Assembly (NCBI RefSeq): GCF_016008875.1 | Contig: NZ_JADTQG010000006.1 | Location: 186,001-250,000 of the forward strand | Source: Ectopseudomonas mendocina | GTDB lineage: Bacteria; Pseudomonadota; Gammaproteobacteria; Pseudomonadales; Pseudomonadaceae | Direction of reading: 5' to 3' | Length of the DNA stretch: 64,000 nt | Shown: positions 9,481 to 18,448 of the stretch, piece by piece | Numbering within the stretch: position 1 is the stretch's first letter | How the letters are laid out: each line of letters opens with the position of its first letter | Program-made: the position numbers and the translations under genes | The notes under the pieces: generated by a model | What the model saw: only the letters and a program-made list of their open reading frames with translations | What the model was told of the DNA's origin: nothing | Database searches by the model: none

Positions 9481-9837
9481 CTACCTGCCTTTGCGCCAGG
9501 CGCGCCACCAGTCACCGCTGAACACGAAGCGGGGAAAGGTGACGCACTGTTCCAGCAACAGACGCTTGCAGGCATCTCGCCTGCCGTTGAAGGGCTCCGG
9601 CTGATTCCGTTCCAGGCGATGACCCTGGGCCTGCAGGGCCAGTGCGGCATACAGGCCGATGGCGCCAAGCGCGAGCGGGACGAAGCCTAGGTGCCACAGG
9701 CCGATCAATAGCAGCAGGAGCGATAGCAGAAACAGCGGCACGGCGATCAGGTGCAGCAGCAGGTTGGTGGGGTGCCTGTGCTGGTCGGCGTAGTGGCGCC
9801 ACTGCCAGGCCAGCAGATTGGGATGACGTTTGCTCAT
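9481..9837 (-). CDS. Mpo1-like (DUF962) small membrane protein
   Basis: A 118-residue membrane protein with two hydrophobic spans (about 26-45 and 50-68). It keeps the family pattern of histidines: HRHPTNLLLHLIAVPL in the first half and QAQGHRLERNQPEPF after the second span. Yeast Mpo1, of the same family, is an iron-dependent dioxygenase in alpha-oxidation of 2-hydroxy fatty acids, and the conserved histidines are metal ligands. Whether the bacterial protein shares that chemistry is inference. The ATG at 9837 has AGGA upstream and is preferred over an earlier in-frame codon. It is downstream of a chemoreceptor gene on the same strand. Confidence 0.7.
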   Translation of the reverse strand: MSKRHPNLLAWQWRHYADQHRHPTNLLLHLIAVPLFLLSLLLLLIGLWHLGFVPLALGAIGLYAALALQAQGHRLERNQPEPFNGRRDACKRLLLEQCVTFPRFVFSGDWWRAWRKGR

Positions 9838-9932
9838 GATGCAGTCCTCGACTCGATGGTCCGAGTCTAGGGCTGTCATTACCGTACGACGAATTGCTCC
9901 TGGCTATCGGGCAGATAGTTCATCGGGGGCTG

Positions 9933-11396
9933 TCACAGACGCAACTGACCGATGGCCTTGTTCAATTCGCCTGCCAGCTGTGCGAGTTGCTGGCTGGTGG
10001 CCGCCGATTCCAGGGTCTGGCCGACCGTCTGCTCGGTAACGTCGCGGATGCCGACCACCGAGCGGCTCATCTCTTCGGCGACCTGGCTCTGTTGGGTCGC
10101 GGCCACGGCGATCTGCGTATTGCTGTCGCGCATCAGCGCTACGGCGGCGGTGATCGCAGCCAGCGACTCGCCGGCCTCCTGCGCCAGTTGCACGCAGTGG
10201 TTGGCGTTCTCCGAGCTTTCGCGCATGAACTCCACGGCGTCGCGGGTGCCGCCCTGCAGGTTGCCGATCATCTGGGTGATCTCGTCGGTCGAGTCCTGCA
10301 CGCGCTTGGCCAGGTTGCGCACCTCGTCGGCGACCACGGCGAAGCCGCGGCCCATTTCACCGGCGCGAGCGGCCTCGATGGCGGCATTGAGGGCGAGCAG
10401 GTTGGTTTGCTCGGCGATGCCGTGAATGACCCCGACCACGCGGCTGATGTGCTGGCTATCTTCGGCCAGGCGCTCGATGCTGCCGGCGCTCTGCTGCACT
10501 CCGCGCGACAGGGCTGCGATGGACTGTTCGACGCGTTCGACCACCTGCTGGCCGGCGCGGGCCAGTTGGTCGGCGTTCAGCGACTGATCGCGGGTGGTGC
10601 CGGCGTGATCGGCGATGTGCTGAACCGTCGCCGACATCTCGTTGATCGCGGTAGCGGCCTGGTCGGTTTCGCTCTGCTGGCTGAGCATGCCCTGGCGCAC
10701 GGCACCCATGCGTTCGGCCATGTTGCGCGTACCGCTGTTCAACTCGCTGGCGACCTGGCCAACCGTGCCGACCACACGCTGGTAGCCTGCCTGCATGGCA
10801 TTGAACGCGGCGGCCATCTGGCCGACCTCATCGCGGCTCTCCAGCGGCACGCGCAGTGACAGGTCGCCGCTGCGCTCAGCCTGCAGCATGACGTCCTTTA
10901 GCGTGTTGAGGTGGCTGAGCAGGAAGCGGATCAATAGCTGCGAGGCGGCCAGCAGCAACAGCATCAGCACGGCGACCGCCAGGGCGTAGGTGAGGGCGTG
11001 CTCGGCGAACAGATCGAGCAGGCTGGGTGCGCGAGCGGTGACCGCCAGGTTGCGCCCATCGCTGAGGGTGACGCGCTGCGCGCCGATCACCGGCGAGTCG
11101 CCGAAGCGGGCGTCATGCTCCAGTGACTGCCAGCCGCTGGCGTCGGGGGCACCTTGGGCGCCCGGCAGGCTGCCTTGCAGCATCTGAATATTGGCCGCGC
11201 TCGGCAAGGGCGATTGTTGCGGCCACTGTTGCAGCAGGCGCGCCTGCTCCAGCGCAGCCAGCCTGGCATCTTCACTGCGGGCCTGTTGCTCGGTATGCAG
11301 GGCAAACAACACCAGCATCAGGCTGATGACGAAGGCAACGGCGTTGACCGCCCAGAATTTGTACTTCAGAGAAAGATTGCTGATCCAGGCGCCCAT
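9933..11396 (-). CDS. methyl-accepting chemotaxis protein with short periplasmic domain
   Basis: A 487-residue chemoreceptor. TM1 is at about 12-33, TM2 at about 133-158, so the sensing part between them is only about 100 residues and does not match a ligand-binding family I recognise. HAMP follows (about 158-210), then the signalling domain with tip [19 protein letters not shown] (about 327-345) and [15 protein letters not shown]. The start at 11396 gives the sequence [15 protein letters not shown] and a sensible inside-positive N-terminus; the ribosome site (GGATAA) is weak. It lies 84 bases after tatD on the same strand. No adaptor-docking pentapeptide is present. Confidence 0.86.
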   Translation of the reverse strand: MGAWISNLSLKYKFWAVNAVAFVISLMLVLFALHTEQQARSEDARLAALEQARLLQQWPQQSPLPSAANIQMLQGSLPGAQGAPDASGWQSLEHDARFGDSPVIGAQRVTLSDGRNLAVTARAPSLLDLFAEHALTYALAVAVLMLLLLAASQLLIRFLLSHLNTLKDVMLQAERSGDLSLRVPLESRDEVGQMAAAFNAMQAGYQRVVGTVGQVASELNSGTRNMAERMGAVRQGMLSQQSETDQAATAINEMSATVQHIADHAGTTRDQSLNADQLARAGQQVVERVEQSIAALSRGVQQSAGSIERLAEDSQHISRVVGVIHGIAEQTNLLALNAAIEAARAGEMGRGFAVVADEVRNLAKRVQDSTDEITQMIGNLQGGTRDAVEFMRESSENANHCVQLAQEAGESLAAITAAVALMRDSNTQIAVAATQQSQVAEEMSRSVVGIRDVTEQTVGQTLESAATSQQLAQLAGELNKAIGQLRL

Positions 11397-11480
11397 GCTG
11401 TGGTTATCCGTGTCGCTGCATTCACTGTTGGCTATATGCCAGCAGTATGCCGTGGAAAACAACCGGAGTCTTGACGTCAA

Positions 11481-12308
11481 TCAAGACTCCGGTGCCGGAC
11501 TCTCGAGTATGGCTGGCATGTTGAAGAACGCCCGGGCGCAGGCCGTGGTCTGCGCCGCCAGCGCCTGTTCACTTTCAGCGCGATGCAGGGCCACCTCGCG
11601 CAATACCTCGCCGAGGTAGGCCGGCTCGTTACGCCCGCTCTTGGGCTTTGGCCGCAAGCTGCGCGGTAGCAGGAAGGGCGCATCGGTTTCCAGCATCAGG
11701 CGCTCGCCAGGGATGTCCTTGAGCAGCGGGTGCAGGTGCGTGCCGCGGCGTTCGTCGCAAACCCAGCCGGTGATGCCAATATGCAGGTCGAGGTCGAGAT
11801 AGGCATACAGGGCCCGACGCTCGCCCGTGAAACAATGCACCACGGCTGCAGGCAACTGGTCCCGATAGTTGCGCAAAATCTCCAGCATGCGTTGGCTGGC
11901 TTCGCGCTCGTGAAGAAACACCGGCATCTGCAACTCGACGGCCAGCGCCAGCTGTTCTTCCAGCGCCTTTTCCTGGGCGGGGCGCGGGGAGAAATCTCGA
12001 TCGAAATCCAGCCCACATTCACCGACGGCGCGCACTTGTGGTTGTGCCAGTAGCGACTCGAGGGCAGCGCTGCTGGTGTCGTTCCATGAGCTGGCGTCGT
12101 GTGGATGGACCCCGGCGGTGCAGAACAGACGTTCGCCGCTGGCGTCCAGCTGTCGGCAAAGTGCGAGGCTGGCCTCGCTTTCGTTCAGACTGGTGCCGGT
12201 CAGCACCATCTGGCACACGCCAGCGGCGTAGGCACGTTCGACCAGCGCTTCGGCCTGCACCGCGAGGCTGGGGTGGGTGAGATTGACGGCAATATCGATG
12301 AGCTGCAT
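11481..12308 (-). CDS. tatD: TatD-family metal-dependent DNase
   Basis: A 275-residue TIM-barrel metallohydrolase of the TatD family, with 3'-5' exonuclease activity on single-stranded DNA in the E. coli enzyme. Metal-ligand motifs are all visible: the N-terminal DIAVNLTHP (the family's DxHxH position appears as NLTHP), [27 protein letters not shown] and [11 protein letters not shown]. Full family length. The neighbouring genes on this strand (chemoreceptor, Mpo1-like) do not suggest a shared function. TatD and its paralogue YcfH are hard to separate; DIAVNLTHP favours TatD proper. Confidence 0.85.
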   Translation of the reverse strand: MQLIDIAVNLTHPSLAVQAEALVERAYAAGVCQMVLTGTSLNESEASLALCRQLDASGERLFCTAGVHPHDASSWNDTSSAALESLLAQPQVRAVGECGLDFDRDFSPRPAQEKALEEQLALAVELQMPVFLHEREASQRMLEILRNYRDQLPAAVVHCFTGERRALYAYLDLDLHIGITGWVCDERRGTHLHPLLKDIPGERLMLETDAPFLLPRSLRPKPKSGRNEPAYLGEVLREVALHRAESEQALAAQTTACARAFFNMPAILESPAPES

Positions 12309-12564
12309 GGTGCCACCTGTAGGACGCGAAGGGGCAGAATAGCAGACGCCGTCCGTTCGTCAGGAAGTCGATTTAAAACAATAGGTTGTTGGCTGTCTTT
12401 AAGGTTGATGCAAGGTTGCGGGGTGGCGCGGCAACGCTCGGCTGTGCCAATCTCCGCGCCCGCCTTGTTGTCCGGCGGTTTAGGTCTGAAGCCGTCTGTC
12501 GCGCATCGGCGAGCAGCAGGCCATCAAGAGGCTTTGGCGGTCAACCGCCTTCCCTGGAGAGTCG

Positions 12565-13980
12565 ATGTCGCGATTGCTGCTGATCCTGTGCCTGTTGGTC
12601 GTGCTACCGTTGCCCGTCAGCGCGCGCCTGGCCGGCCCTCCGGAGGTCGGTAGCCAGACCCGCAGCGCTCGCGACCTGCCGGCTATCCGCAGCAGTGGCG
12701 AATTGCGCGTGCTGGTCAACCAGAGCCGCAACAGTTCCGGCTCGGTCAAGGGCCAGAGCATCGGCATCGAATACCACCGCCTGCGCGCTTTCGAGCAATA
12801 CCTCAATCGCAATGCCCGTGATGGCCGTAGCCTCACGCTGAAGATTATCCCCAAGGCCAAGGATCAGTTGCTCGCTGCATTGCAGCGCGGCGAGGGTGAT
12901 CTGGTCGCGCCCGGCGAGTTGCTCGATGTGCGGACCGGGCACGATGTCAGTGCCAGCACGGCGATTCGCCGCGAAGTGCCGCTGGTGCTGGTGTCCAAGC
13001 AGGGCAACCGACATTACCGCAGCCTCGAGCAGTTGGCCGGGCGCAGCCTGTCGTTGCCGGCTGGCAGCGCTGTGGGGGAGGCGTTGCGGCGCATCAACCG
13101 GCAACTTGCCGACCGCAAGCTGCCACCGATCGTGGTCGAGTGGGTCGATCCTACCCTGGCGGTCGAGGATGTGCTGGAGATGGTCCAGGCCGGCATCTTC
13201 GAGCGTACCGCGGTGGAACTGCCGATCGCCGAGCGCTGGGCCAAGGTCATGCCCAGGTTGCGCGTCGACAGGCATCTGGTTCTGGCACGCGACGGCGACA
13301 TGAAATGGTTCGTGCGCCCGGATGCGCCGATGCTGCGTGCCAGCATCGACCGCTTCTTCAACGGCTATCAGTCTCCGGCCGACCAGGATGCAGCATTCCA
13401 GCGTGTCTATCGTCGTCTGTACAAGGTGCACTCGCCGCTGGGGCGCGCCGAGCGGCAGCGTCTGGAGAAGGTGCGCCCGGTGTTGCAGCAGCATGCCGAG
13501 CAGCAGGGCTTCGACTGGCTGATGCTGGCTGCGCTGGCATTCAAGGAGTCGACCCTGAACCCATCGGCGCGCGGCGCGAGCGGTGCGACCGGGTTGATGC
13601 AGATCACCCCGGCAGCGGCGCGCAGTGTCGGGGTGAGCAACATCCAGAACCTCAACGGCAACGTTCAAGCCAGCAGCAAGTACCTGGCGATGATTCGGCG
13701 CAACTTCTTCAGCAGCCCGCAGCTCAACGAACGTGAACGCATGGCTTTCGTGCTGGCTGGTTACAACCTGGGCCCGCAACGGGTGCAGAGCCTGCGCGCC
13801 GAGGCGCGCAGGCGGGGACTCAATCCCAATCAATGGTTCTTTCAGGTCGAGCGTGTGGCCATGGAGCAGATGGGAATGGGTGTGGTGAGCTATGTGAACG
13901 CGGTGAATAAGTACTACCTTGCTTATGACCGTGAGCGCTATTTGCTGGAACCGCAGGGGCGGCGTCTGACGGCCAATTAA
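12565..13980 (+). CDS. membrane-bound lytic murein transglycosylase F type (MltF2)
   Basis: A 471-residue two-domain enzyme. After a signal peptide (about residues 1-20) comes a periplasmic binding-protein-like domain (about 40-270, beginning IRSSGELRVLVNQ) and a C-terminal SLT goose-lysozyme-like domain (about 300-450). The catalytic glutamate is Glu328 in AFKESTLNP, followed by GATGLMQITPAAA and AGYNLGP motifs. It cleaves peptidoglycan with formation of 1,6-anhydromuramic acid. No lipobox cysteine is visible, so membrane attachment may be through the signal region. GGAGA at 12556-12560 supports the start. Similar in layout to the second MltF paralogue of P. aeruginosa. Confidence 0.85.
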   Translation: MSRLLLILCLLVVLPLPVSARLAGPPEVGSQTRSARDLPAIRSSGELRVLVNQSRNSSGSVKGQSIGIEYHRLRAFEQYLNRNARDGRSLTLKIIPKAKDQLLAALQRGEGDLVAPGELLDVRTGHDVSASTAIRREVPLVLVSKQGNRHYRSLEQLAGRSLSLPAGSAVGEALRRINRQLADRKLPPIVVEWVDPTLAVEDVLEMVQAGIFERTAVELPIAERWAKVMPRLRVDRHLVLARDGDMKWFVRPDAPMLRASIDRFFNGYQSPADQDAAFQRVYRRLYKVHSPLGRAERQRLEKVRPVLQQHAEQQGFDWLMLAALAFKESTLNPSARGASGATGLMQITPAAARSVGVSNIQNLNGNVQASSKYLAMIRRNFFSSPQLNERERMAFVLAGYNLGPQRVQSLRAEARRRGLNPNQWFFQVERVAMEQMGMGVVSYVNAVNKYYLAYDRERYLLEPQGRRLTAN

Positions 13981-14085
13981 ATATCCATAAATTCGATTTA
14001 TATAAGCGGTATTTTGCTATTTTATTATCGAATAAATTGGATATTCTGTGCGCCATCTAACCCATACACCAAAGGAAGCCTTGCA

Positions 14086-14520
14086 ATGAACAACCTGATC
14101 AAAAGCATCACCGCCAGTCAGGCCGGTTTCGGTATCACCGTACTGCGCATTATCGCCGGCATCACGTTCGCCGCTCACGGAGCGCAAAAGCTGTTCGGCT
14201 GGTTTGGCGGTTATGGTCTGGAAGGTGTCGCGCAGTGGATGGAAAGCATTGGCCTGGCGCCGGGCTACCTGATGGCGCTGATGGCCGGTAGTGCCGAATT
14301 CTTCGGCGGTGTGGCGCTGATCATCGGCCTGCTGGTACGTCCGGCGGCGGCGGTGCTGGCGGTGACCATGCTGGTGGCGATCTTCACCGTGCACCTGGCC
14401 AACGGCTTCTTCATGAGCAACAACGGCTATGAGTTCGCCCTGGCGCTGCTGGCCATCAGCGTGGCGCTGGTGTTCGAAGGTGCCGGCAAGCTGTCGATCG
14501 ATAGCAAGCTCGCGCGCTGA
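14086..14520 (+). CDS. DoxX family membrane protein
   Basis: A 144-residue protein with four transmembrane helices. The first carries the family signature ITVLRIIAGITFAAHGAQKLFGWFGG (given here in two parts: LRIIAGITFAAHGAQKLF at about 20-37, then GWFGGYG). DoxX proteins are small quinone- or redox-linked membrane proteins of poorly defined role, often induced by stress or by LysR regulators. AAAGGAAG at 14071-14078 selects the ATG at 14086. The upstream 65 bases are strikingly AT-rich and probably hold the promoter. It converges on the lysR gene, with a terminator and a REPIN between. Confidence 0.85.
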   Translation: MNNLIKSITASQAGFGITVLRIIAGITFAAHGAQKLFGWFGGYGLEGVAQWMESIGLAPGYLMALMAGSAEFFGGVALIIGLLVRPAAAVLAVTMLVAIFTVHLANGFFMSNNGYEFALALLAISVALVFEGAGKLSIDSKLAR

Positions 14521-14592
14521 TCAGGCCAGACACGGGTGGGGGCGTGACGCCATCGTAAAGGTGAAGTGGCCTGAACCCCTTTGCACACTCGA

Positions 14593-14631
14593 AAACGCCG
14601 CGAACCGGATGAAGGTTCGCGGCGTTTTTTT
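14593..14631 (+). terminator. Rho-independent terminator after doxX-like gene
   Basis: A 14-bp perfect stem (AAACGCCGCGAACC pairing with GGTTCGCGGCGTTT) with a seven-base loop and a run of eight T residues on the plus strand. It lies 70 bases after the DoxX stop. Confidence 0.9.
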
Positions 14632-14645
14632 GTCGGGGGCAACCA

Positions 14646-14715
14646 TTCGCGGACAAGTCCGCTCCCACAGGTACAGTGGCTGCCTTGCTCTTGTGGGAGC
14701 GGACTTGTCCGCGAA
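14646..14715. repeat. REPIN (inverted pair of REP elements), stem type GGACAAGTCC
   Basis: Two REP-like arms in inverted orientation, 14646-14670 and 14692-14715, near-perfect complements, each with an inner GGACAAGTCC-type stem and the head GCTCCCACA / TGTGGGAGC facing the centre. It lies between the convergent doxX-like and lysR genes. The organisation is that of the REPIN elements typical of Pseudomonas. Confidence 0.85.
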
Positions 14716-14734
14716 ACGTTTTGCGCGCAGGTGA

Positions 14735-15667
14735 TCAGGCCGGCGCCTGCTCGGCCTTCTTCTCCTGCGCGGTAACCTGCTGCGCCAGCTCGATCATCTG
14801 TTCGCGCATCCAGCGGTTGGCCGGGTCCTGGTCGGTGCTCTCGTGCCAGTACAGGTGGGTTTCCAGGGCCGGCACGTCACCCACCGGCAGCGTCACGTGG
14901 TGCAGGTTGTGGCGACGGGCGAAACGCTCCGGCACGGTCATCACCATGTCGGTCTGCAGCATCACGCTGCTGGCCATCAGATAGTGCTGCGAGCGCAGGG
15001 CGATCTTGCGCTGGATGCCCATCTTGCCTAGCGCCAGGTCGACGTAGCCCAGACCACTGCGGCGGCTGGAGATGTGGATGTGGGTCAGCGACAGGTACTC
15101 GTCGAGGCTGATCTTCTCCTTGGCCAGCGGGTGGCCCGGGCGCATGGCGCAGACGTAACGGTCATCCAGCAGCTTGACGTGACGCACCTGCGGGTCGGTG
15201 TTGAGCGGCGCGTCGACGGCAAAATCGAGGCGGCCGGCGGCCAGCTCCTTGGTGGTTTCGCGGCGCTTGGCCAGGAAACTCTCGATGCACACGCTTGGGG
15301 CCAAGCGGCGCAGGCGCTGGAACAGCGGCGGCAGGAGGATCTGCTCGGAAAGGTCGGTCATGCTGATGCGGTAGGTCTTGCCGGCCTGCTGCGGGTTGAA
15401 CGTACGGCTTTCCTGCACGGAAACGCGCAATAGCTGCAGGGCGTTGCGCACCGGGCCGATGATGTTCTGCGCCATGGGCGTCGGCACCATGCCCTGAGCG
15501 GTACGCACGAACAGCGGGTCGTTGAAGGTTTCGCGCAGGCGGGCGAGGGCATTGGACACCGCCGGCTGGGTAATGCCGACGATCTGTCCGGCACGGGTCA
15601 GGTTGGCCTCGGTGTAGATGGCGTCGAAGACGATGAAGAGGTTCAGATCCACCTTGGTCAGGTTCAT
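14735..15667 (-). CDS. LysR-family transcriptional regulator
   Basis: A 310-residue LTTR. The N-terminal winged helix-turn-helix begins VDLNLFIVFDAIYTEANLTR and contains GITQPAVSNALARLRETF (about 30-47), with DPLFVRTAQGMVPTP after it; the NodD/SyrM-like subgroup shares this DLNLF start. The effector domain occupies about 95-300. It is divergent from an acyl-CoA dehydrogenase gene across 150 bases that contain inverted repeats, the normal arrangement of an LTTR with its target. The DoxX-like gene on its other side shares a similar upstream motif and could be a second target. Effector unknown. Confidence 0.9.
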   Translation of the reverse strand: MNLTKVDLNLFIVFDAIYTEANLTRAGQIVGITQPAVSNALARLRETFNDPLFVRTAQGMVPTPMAQNIIGPVRNALQLLRVSVQESRTFNPQQAGKTYRISMTDLSEQILLPPLFQRLRRLAPSVCIESFLAKRRETTKELAAGRLDFAVDAPLNTDPQVRHVKLLDDRYVCAMRPGHPLAKEKISLDEYLSLTHIHISSRRSGLGYVDLALGKMGIQRKIALRSQHYLMASSVMLQTDMVMTVPERFARRHNLHHVTLPVGDVPALETHLYWHESTDQDPANRWMREQMIELAQQVTAQEKKAEQAPA

Positions 15668-15817
15668 GCCGGTAGTGCTCCAGGGGCGTCGATATCAATC
15701 GATCATATATCGGTTATGAATGTTCATACACGCTGAAAATAGGTTCGATAAATCTTAAGCGCTGTTCTAGCATCATTTCCACAACCTCTCACCCCTTGTC
15801 ACAAAACAGGTAACCCC
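15668..15817. promoter_or_regulatory. divergent lysR / acyl-CoA dehydrogenase control region
   Basis: AT-rich compared with the flanking genes. It contains the inverted repeat TATGAA-TG-TTCATA at 15715-15728 and an interrupted dyad CGATAT...ATATCG at 15690-15712. Both are plausible LysR operators from position and symmetry. A third element, TTCGATAAATCTTAAGCG (15744-15761), resembles a sequence before the DoxX-like gene. Operator function is inferred. Confidence 0.5.
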
Positions 15818-17047
15818 ATGGATTTCGCCTATTCCCCGAAGGTTCAAGAGCTGCGTGAACGCGTCAGCGCATTCATGGAAGCGCACGTCTATCCGGCTGA
15901 AGCGGTGTTCGAGCAGCAGGTGGCCGAGGGCGACCGCTGGCAGCCGACCGCGATCATGGAAGAGCTGAAGACCAAGGCCAAAGCCGAAGGTTTGTGGAAC
16001 CTGTTCCTGCCCGAATCGGACTACGGTGCGGGCCTGACCAATACCGAATACGCCCCGCTGGCGGAAATCATGGGCCGCTCGCTGATCGGGCCGGAACCTT
16101 TCAACTGCGCCGCACCGGACACCGGCAACATGGAAGTGCTGGTGCGCTACGGCAACGAGGCGCAGAAGCAGCAATGGCTGGAGCCGCTGCTGTCTGGCGA
16201 GATTCGTTCCGCCTTCGCCATGACCGAACCAGGCGTGGCCTCCAGTGATGCCACCAACATGCAGGCCAACGCTCGCCGCGAGGGCGATGAGTGGGTCATC
16301 AACGGTCGCAAGTGGTGGACTTCCGGCGCCTGCGACCCGCGCTGCAAGGTGATGATCTTCATGGGCCTGACCAATCCGGACGCGCCGCGCCATCAGCAGC
16401 ACTCGATGATCCTGGTGCCGATGGACGCGCCCGGGGTCACTGTGCTGCGTCCGCTGCCGGTGTTCGGCTACGACGATGCCCCGCATGGCCACGCCGAAGT
16501 GCTGTTCGAGAACGTGCGCGTGCCTTACGAGAACGTGCTGCTCGGCGAGGGGCGCGGTTTCGAGATTGCCCAGGGGCGCCTCGGCCCAGGGCGTATCCAC
16601 CACTGCATGCGTTCGATCGGCATGGCCGAGCGAGCCTTGGAACTGATGTGCAAGCGCGCCGTGAGCCGTACCGCCTTCGGCAAGCCGCTGGCGCGCCTGG
16701 GCGGCAATATCGACCACATCGCCGATTCGCGTATGGAGATCAACCAGGCTCGCCTGCTGACGCTGAACGCGGCCTACATGATGGATACCGTCGGCAACAA
16801 GATCGCCGCCAGCGAAATCGCCCAGATCAAGGTAGTGGCGCCCAACGTGGCGTTGAAGGTGATCGACCGGGCGATCCAGATGCACGGCGGCGCCGGGGTT
16901 TCCAACGACTTCCCGCTGGCCTACTGGTACGCCATGCAGCGTACCCTGCGCCTGGCCGACGGCCCGGACGAGGTGCACCGCGCCGCCATCGGCAAGTACG
17001 AGATCGGCAAGTACGTGCCGCGTGATGTGATGAAGGCCAGCCGCTGA
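15818..17047 (+). CDS. acyl-CoA dehydrogenase family protein (ACAD10/11-like)
   Basis: A 409-residue FAD-dependent acyl-CoA dehydrogenase. The flavin/substrate motif [17 protein letters not shown] lies at about 131-147, with WWTSGACDP after it. The C-terminal segment [17 protein letters not shown] then [12 protein letters not shown] carries the Asp-Gly-Pro-Asp-Glu-Val-His pattern of the ACAD10/11-like group, where the catalytic base is placed differently from the classical short-chain enzymes. It would oxidise acyl-CoA to enoyl-CoA. It stands alone with its own terminator and is probably controlled by the divergent LysR protein. Confidence 0.88.
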   Translation: MDFAYSPKVQELRERVSAFMEAHVYPAEAVFEQQVAEGDRWQPTAIMEELKTKAKAEGLWNLFLPESDYGAGLTNTEYAPLAEIMGRSLIGPEPFNCAAPDTGNMEVLVRYGNEAQKQQWLEPLLSGEIRSAFAMTEPGVASSDATNMQANARREGDEWVINGRKWWTSGACDPRCKVMIFMGLTNPDAPRHQQHSMILVPMDAPGVTVLRPLPVFGYDDAPHGHAEVLFENVRVPYENVLLGEGRGFEIAQGRLGPGRIHHCMRSIGMAERALELMCKRAVSRTAFGKPLARLGGNIDHIADSRMEINQARLLTLNAAYMMDTVGNKIAASEIAQIKVVAPNVALKVIDRAIQMHGGAGVSNDFPLAYWYAMQRTLRLADGPDEVHRAAIGKYEIGKYVPRDVMKASR

Positions 17048-17066
17048 TCCAGTGACTGAACGAAAC

Positions 17067-17094
17067 GAGGCCCGCTGATGCGGGCCTCTTCTTT
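17067..17094 (+). terminator. Rho-independent terminator after acyl-CoA dehydrogenase
   Basis: Nine-base-pair stem GAGGCCCGC / GCGGGCCTC (17067-17075 and 17080-17088) with a TGAT loop, followed by TTCTTTT. It is 19 bases after the stop and also lies downstream of the small minus-strand gene. Confidence 0.85.
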
Positions 17095-17107
17095 TATATC
17101 TGCAAGG

Positions 17108-17287
17108 TCAGGGCAGTCTGTCGTCCGAGCGCTGCGCCTGGCCCAGCCAGCCGAGGCGCATATGCAATTGCGCGGCGAAGGTGCGTGCCGCCAGTTCTTC
17201 CTGGAAGGTCAGTGCGCGACGCCCGAATCGTACCTGCCAGAGCCATTGGCCCTGGCGCTCGATGAGTTCTATGCAGACTTCGCGCAT
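17108..17287 (-). CDS. 59-residue conserved-looking small protein, unknown function
   Basis: A short open frame of 60 codons that starts with ATG at 17287. It has a near-ideal ribosome site GAGGAGAGG, which overlaps the stop of the terC-like gene just upstream; only nine bases separate the two coding regions, so translational coupling is likely. The product begins MREVCIELIERQGQWLWQVR and is Trp- and Arg-rich, with no membrane segment. Codon use is like its neighbours. I do not recognise the family. The strong ribosome site and tight spacing are the main support that it is real. Confidence 0.6.
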   Translation of the reverse strand: MREVCIELIERQGQWLWQVRFGRRALTFQEELAARTFAAQLHMRLGWLGQAQRSDDRLP

Positions 17288-17296
17288 CGCCTCTCC

Positions 17297-18286
17297 TCAG
17301 GTGGCGCTGGCCTTGTCCCGGGTTTTCAGCAGCGACAGCAGCACACCGCCGGCCAGCAGGCCCAAGGTTACGCCAAGTGAGAGCAGGGCGGGAACCTTGA
17401 TCAGGTCGTGCAGGAAGATCTTGCCGCCGATGTACATCAGTACCAGGGCCAGTGCGTACTTCAGGTAGATGAAGCGGTGCATCAGCGCGGCCAGGGCGAA
17501 GTACAGCGCGCGCAGGCCGAGAATGGCGAAGATGTTCGAGGTGTAGACGATGAACGGATCCTGCGAGATGGCCAGCACGGCCGGTACGCTGTCCACGGCG
17601 AACACCAGGTCGGCCAGTTCGATCAGCACCAGCGCCAGCAGCAGCGGGGTGGCGTACAGCAGCGGCTTGCCGCTGACCTGATCCTTCAGGCGCACCAGGA
17701 ACTTGCCTTCATGCAGGTCGTCGGTGACGCGAATGTGCTTGCGCACGAAGCGGATCACCGGGTTCTGTGCCAGGTCCGGATGCGACTCTTCATCACTGCC
17801 ACTGCGCAGCATCTTGATGCCGCTGAACAGCAGGAAGGCACCGAAGATGTAGAGAATCCAGTCGAACTGCTGCACCAGGGCCGTGCCCAAGCCGATCATG
17901 ATCGCGCGCAGCACGATGACCCCGAGGATGCCCCAGAACAGCACCCGATGCTGGTACTTACGCGGGATGTTGAAGTAGCCGAGGATCATCGCCATGACGA
18001 AGACGTTGTCCATCGACAGCGATTGTTCCACCAGGAAGCCGGTGTAGTACTCCATCGCCTTGGTGCCGCCGAGCTGCCACCAGATCCAGCCGCCGAAGGC
18101 GACACCGACGCTGAAGTATCCGGAATACAGCAACAGGCTTTCGCGCATCTCGATTTCATGCTGATCGCGATGCAGCACGCCGAGGTCGAGTACCAGAAGG
18201 GTGACGATCAGTACCAGGAAGGCCAGCCAGAACCAGCCGGGTGTACCGAAGATGGGGGATGTCAAAAAGGCAAGTAGAGCGTCCAT
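17297..18286 (-). CDS. TerC/Alx family membrane protein
   Basis: A 329-residue, about nine-span TerC-family protein. Typical acidic intramembrane motifs are present: LDLGVLHRD near residue 32, SLSMDNVFVMAMIL at about 85-98, and ADLVFAVDSVPAVLAIS at about 220-236, plus SNIFAILGLRALYF. Members such as E. coli Alx take part in manganese or other metal export. Length matches Alx (about 320) and not the shorter TerC proper. GGGAGGG directly upstream of the ATG at 18286 fixes the start. It is followed by a 59-codon gene with coupled translation. Confidence 0.87.
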   Translation of the reverse strand: MDALLAFLTSPIFGTPGWFWLAFLVLIVTLLVLDLGVLHRDQHEIEMRESLLLYSGYFSVGVAFGGWIWWQLGGTKAMEYYTGFLVEQSLSMDNVFVMAMILGYFNIPRKYQHRVLFWGILGVIVLRAIMIGLGTALVQQFDWILYIFGAFLLFSGIKMLRSGSDEESHPDLAQNPVIRFVRKHIRVTDDLHEGKFLVRLKDQVSGKPLLYATPLLLALVLIELADLVFAVDSVPAVLAISQDPFIVYTSNIFAILGLRALYFALAALMHRFIYLKYALALVLMYIGGKIFLHDLIKVPALLSLGVTLGLLAGGVLLSLLKTRDKASAT

Positions 18287-18448
18287 GAGCCCTCCCTTAT
18301 GTCTGCCTGAGTTGAAAGAAATCCACTCAGTGACTCCGACATCACGGTGAGAACACTCACCGCCAGAGGGGCCCGGCGTCACGCGGTGCAAAGGCTAACG
18401 CCGCGTCGACAGGCTGCCAAGCCCCCCGGAGAGGAATATTTTCTCGCG
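18287..18448 (-). promoter_or_regulatory. GC-rich structured leader upstream of the terC-like gene
   Basis: 162 bases between the PBP-OmpA gene and the TerC/Alx gene on the minus strand. It contains a perfect hairpin CGGTGAG-AACA-CTCACCG (18345-18362 on plus) and further GC-rich dyads around 18370-18440. Alx/MntP-type genes in other bacteria often have a manganese riboswitch (yybP-ykoY); its conserved GGGGAGUAGC core is not visible here, so I only call a structured leader. Confidence 0.35.

Noticed and set aside
14646..14715. Possible CRISPR repeats
   Set aside because: Only an inverted pair per site with no regular direct repeats and spacers; the structure fits REPIN elements.
18287..18448. 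yybP-ykoY manganese riboswitch before the terC-like gene
   Set aside because: The conserved GGGGAGUAGC core could not be found by eye, so only a structured leader is reported.
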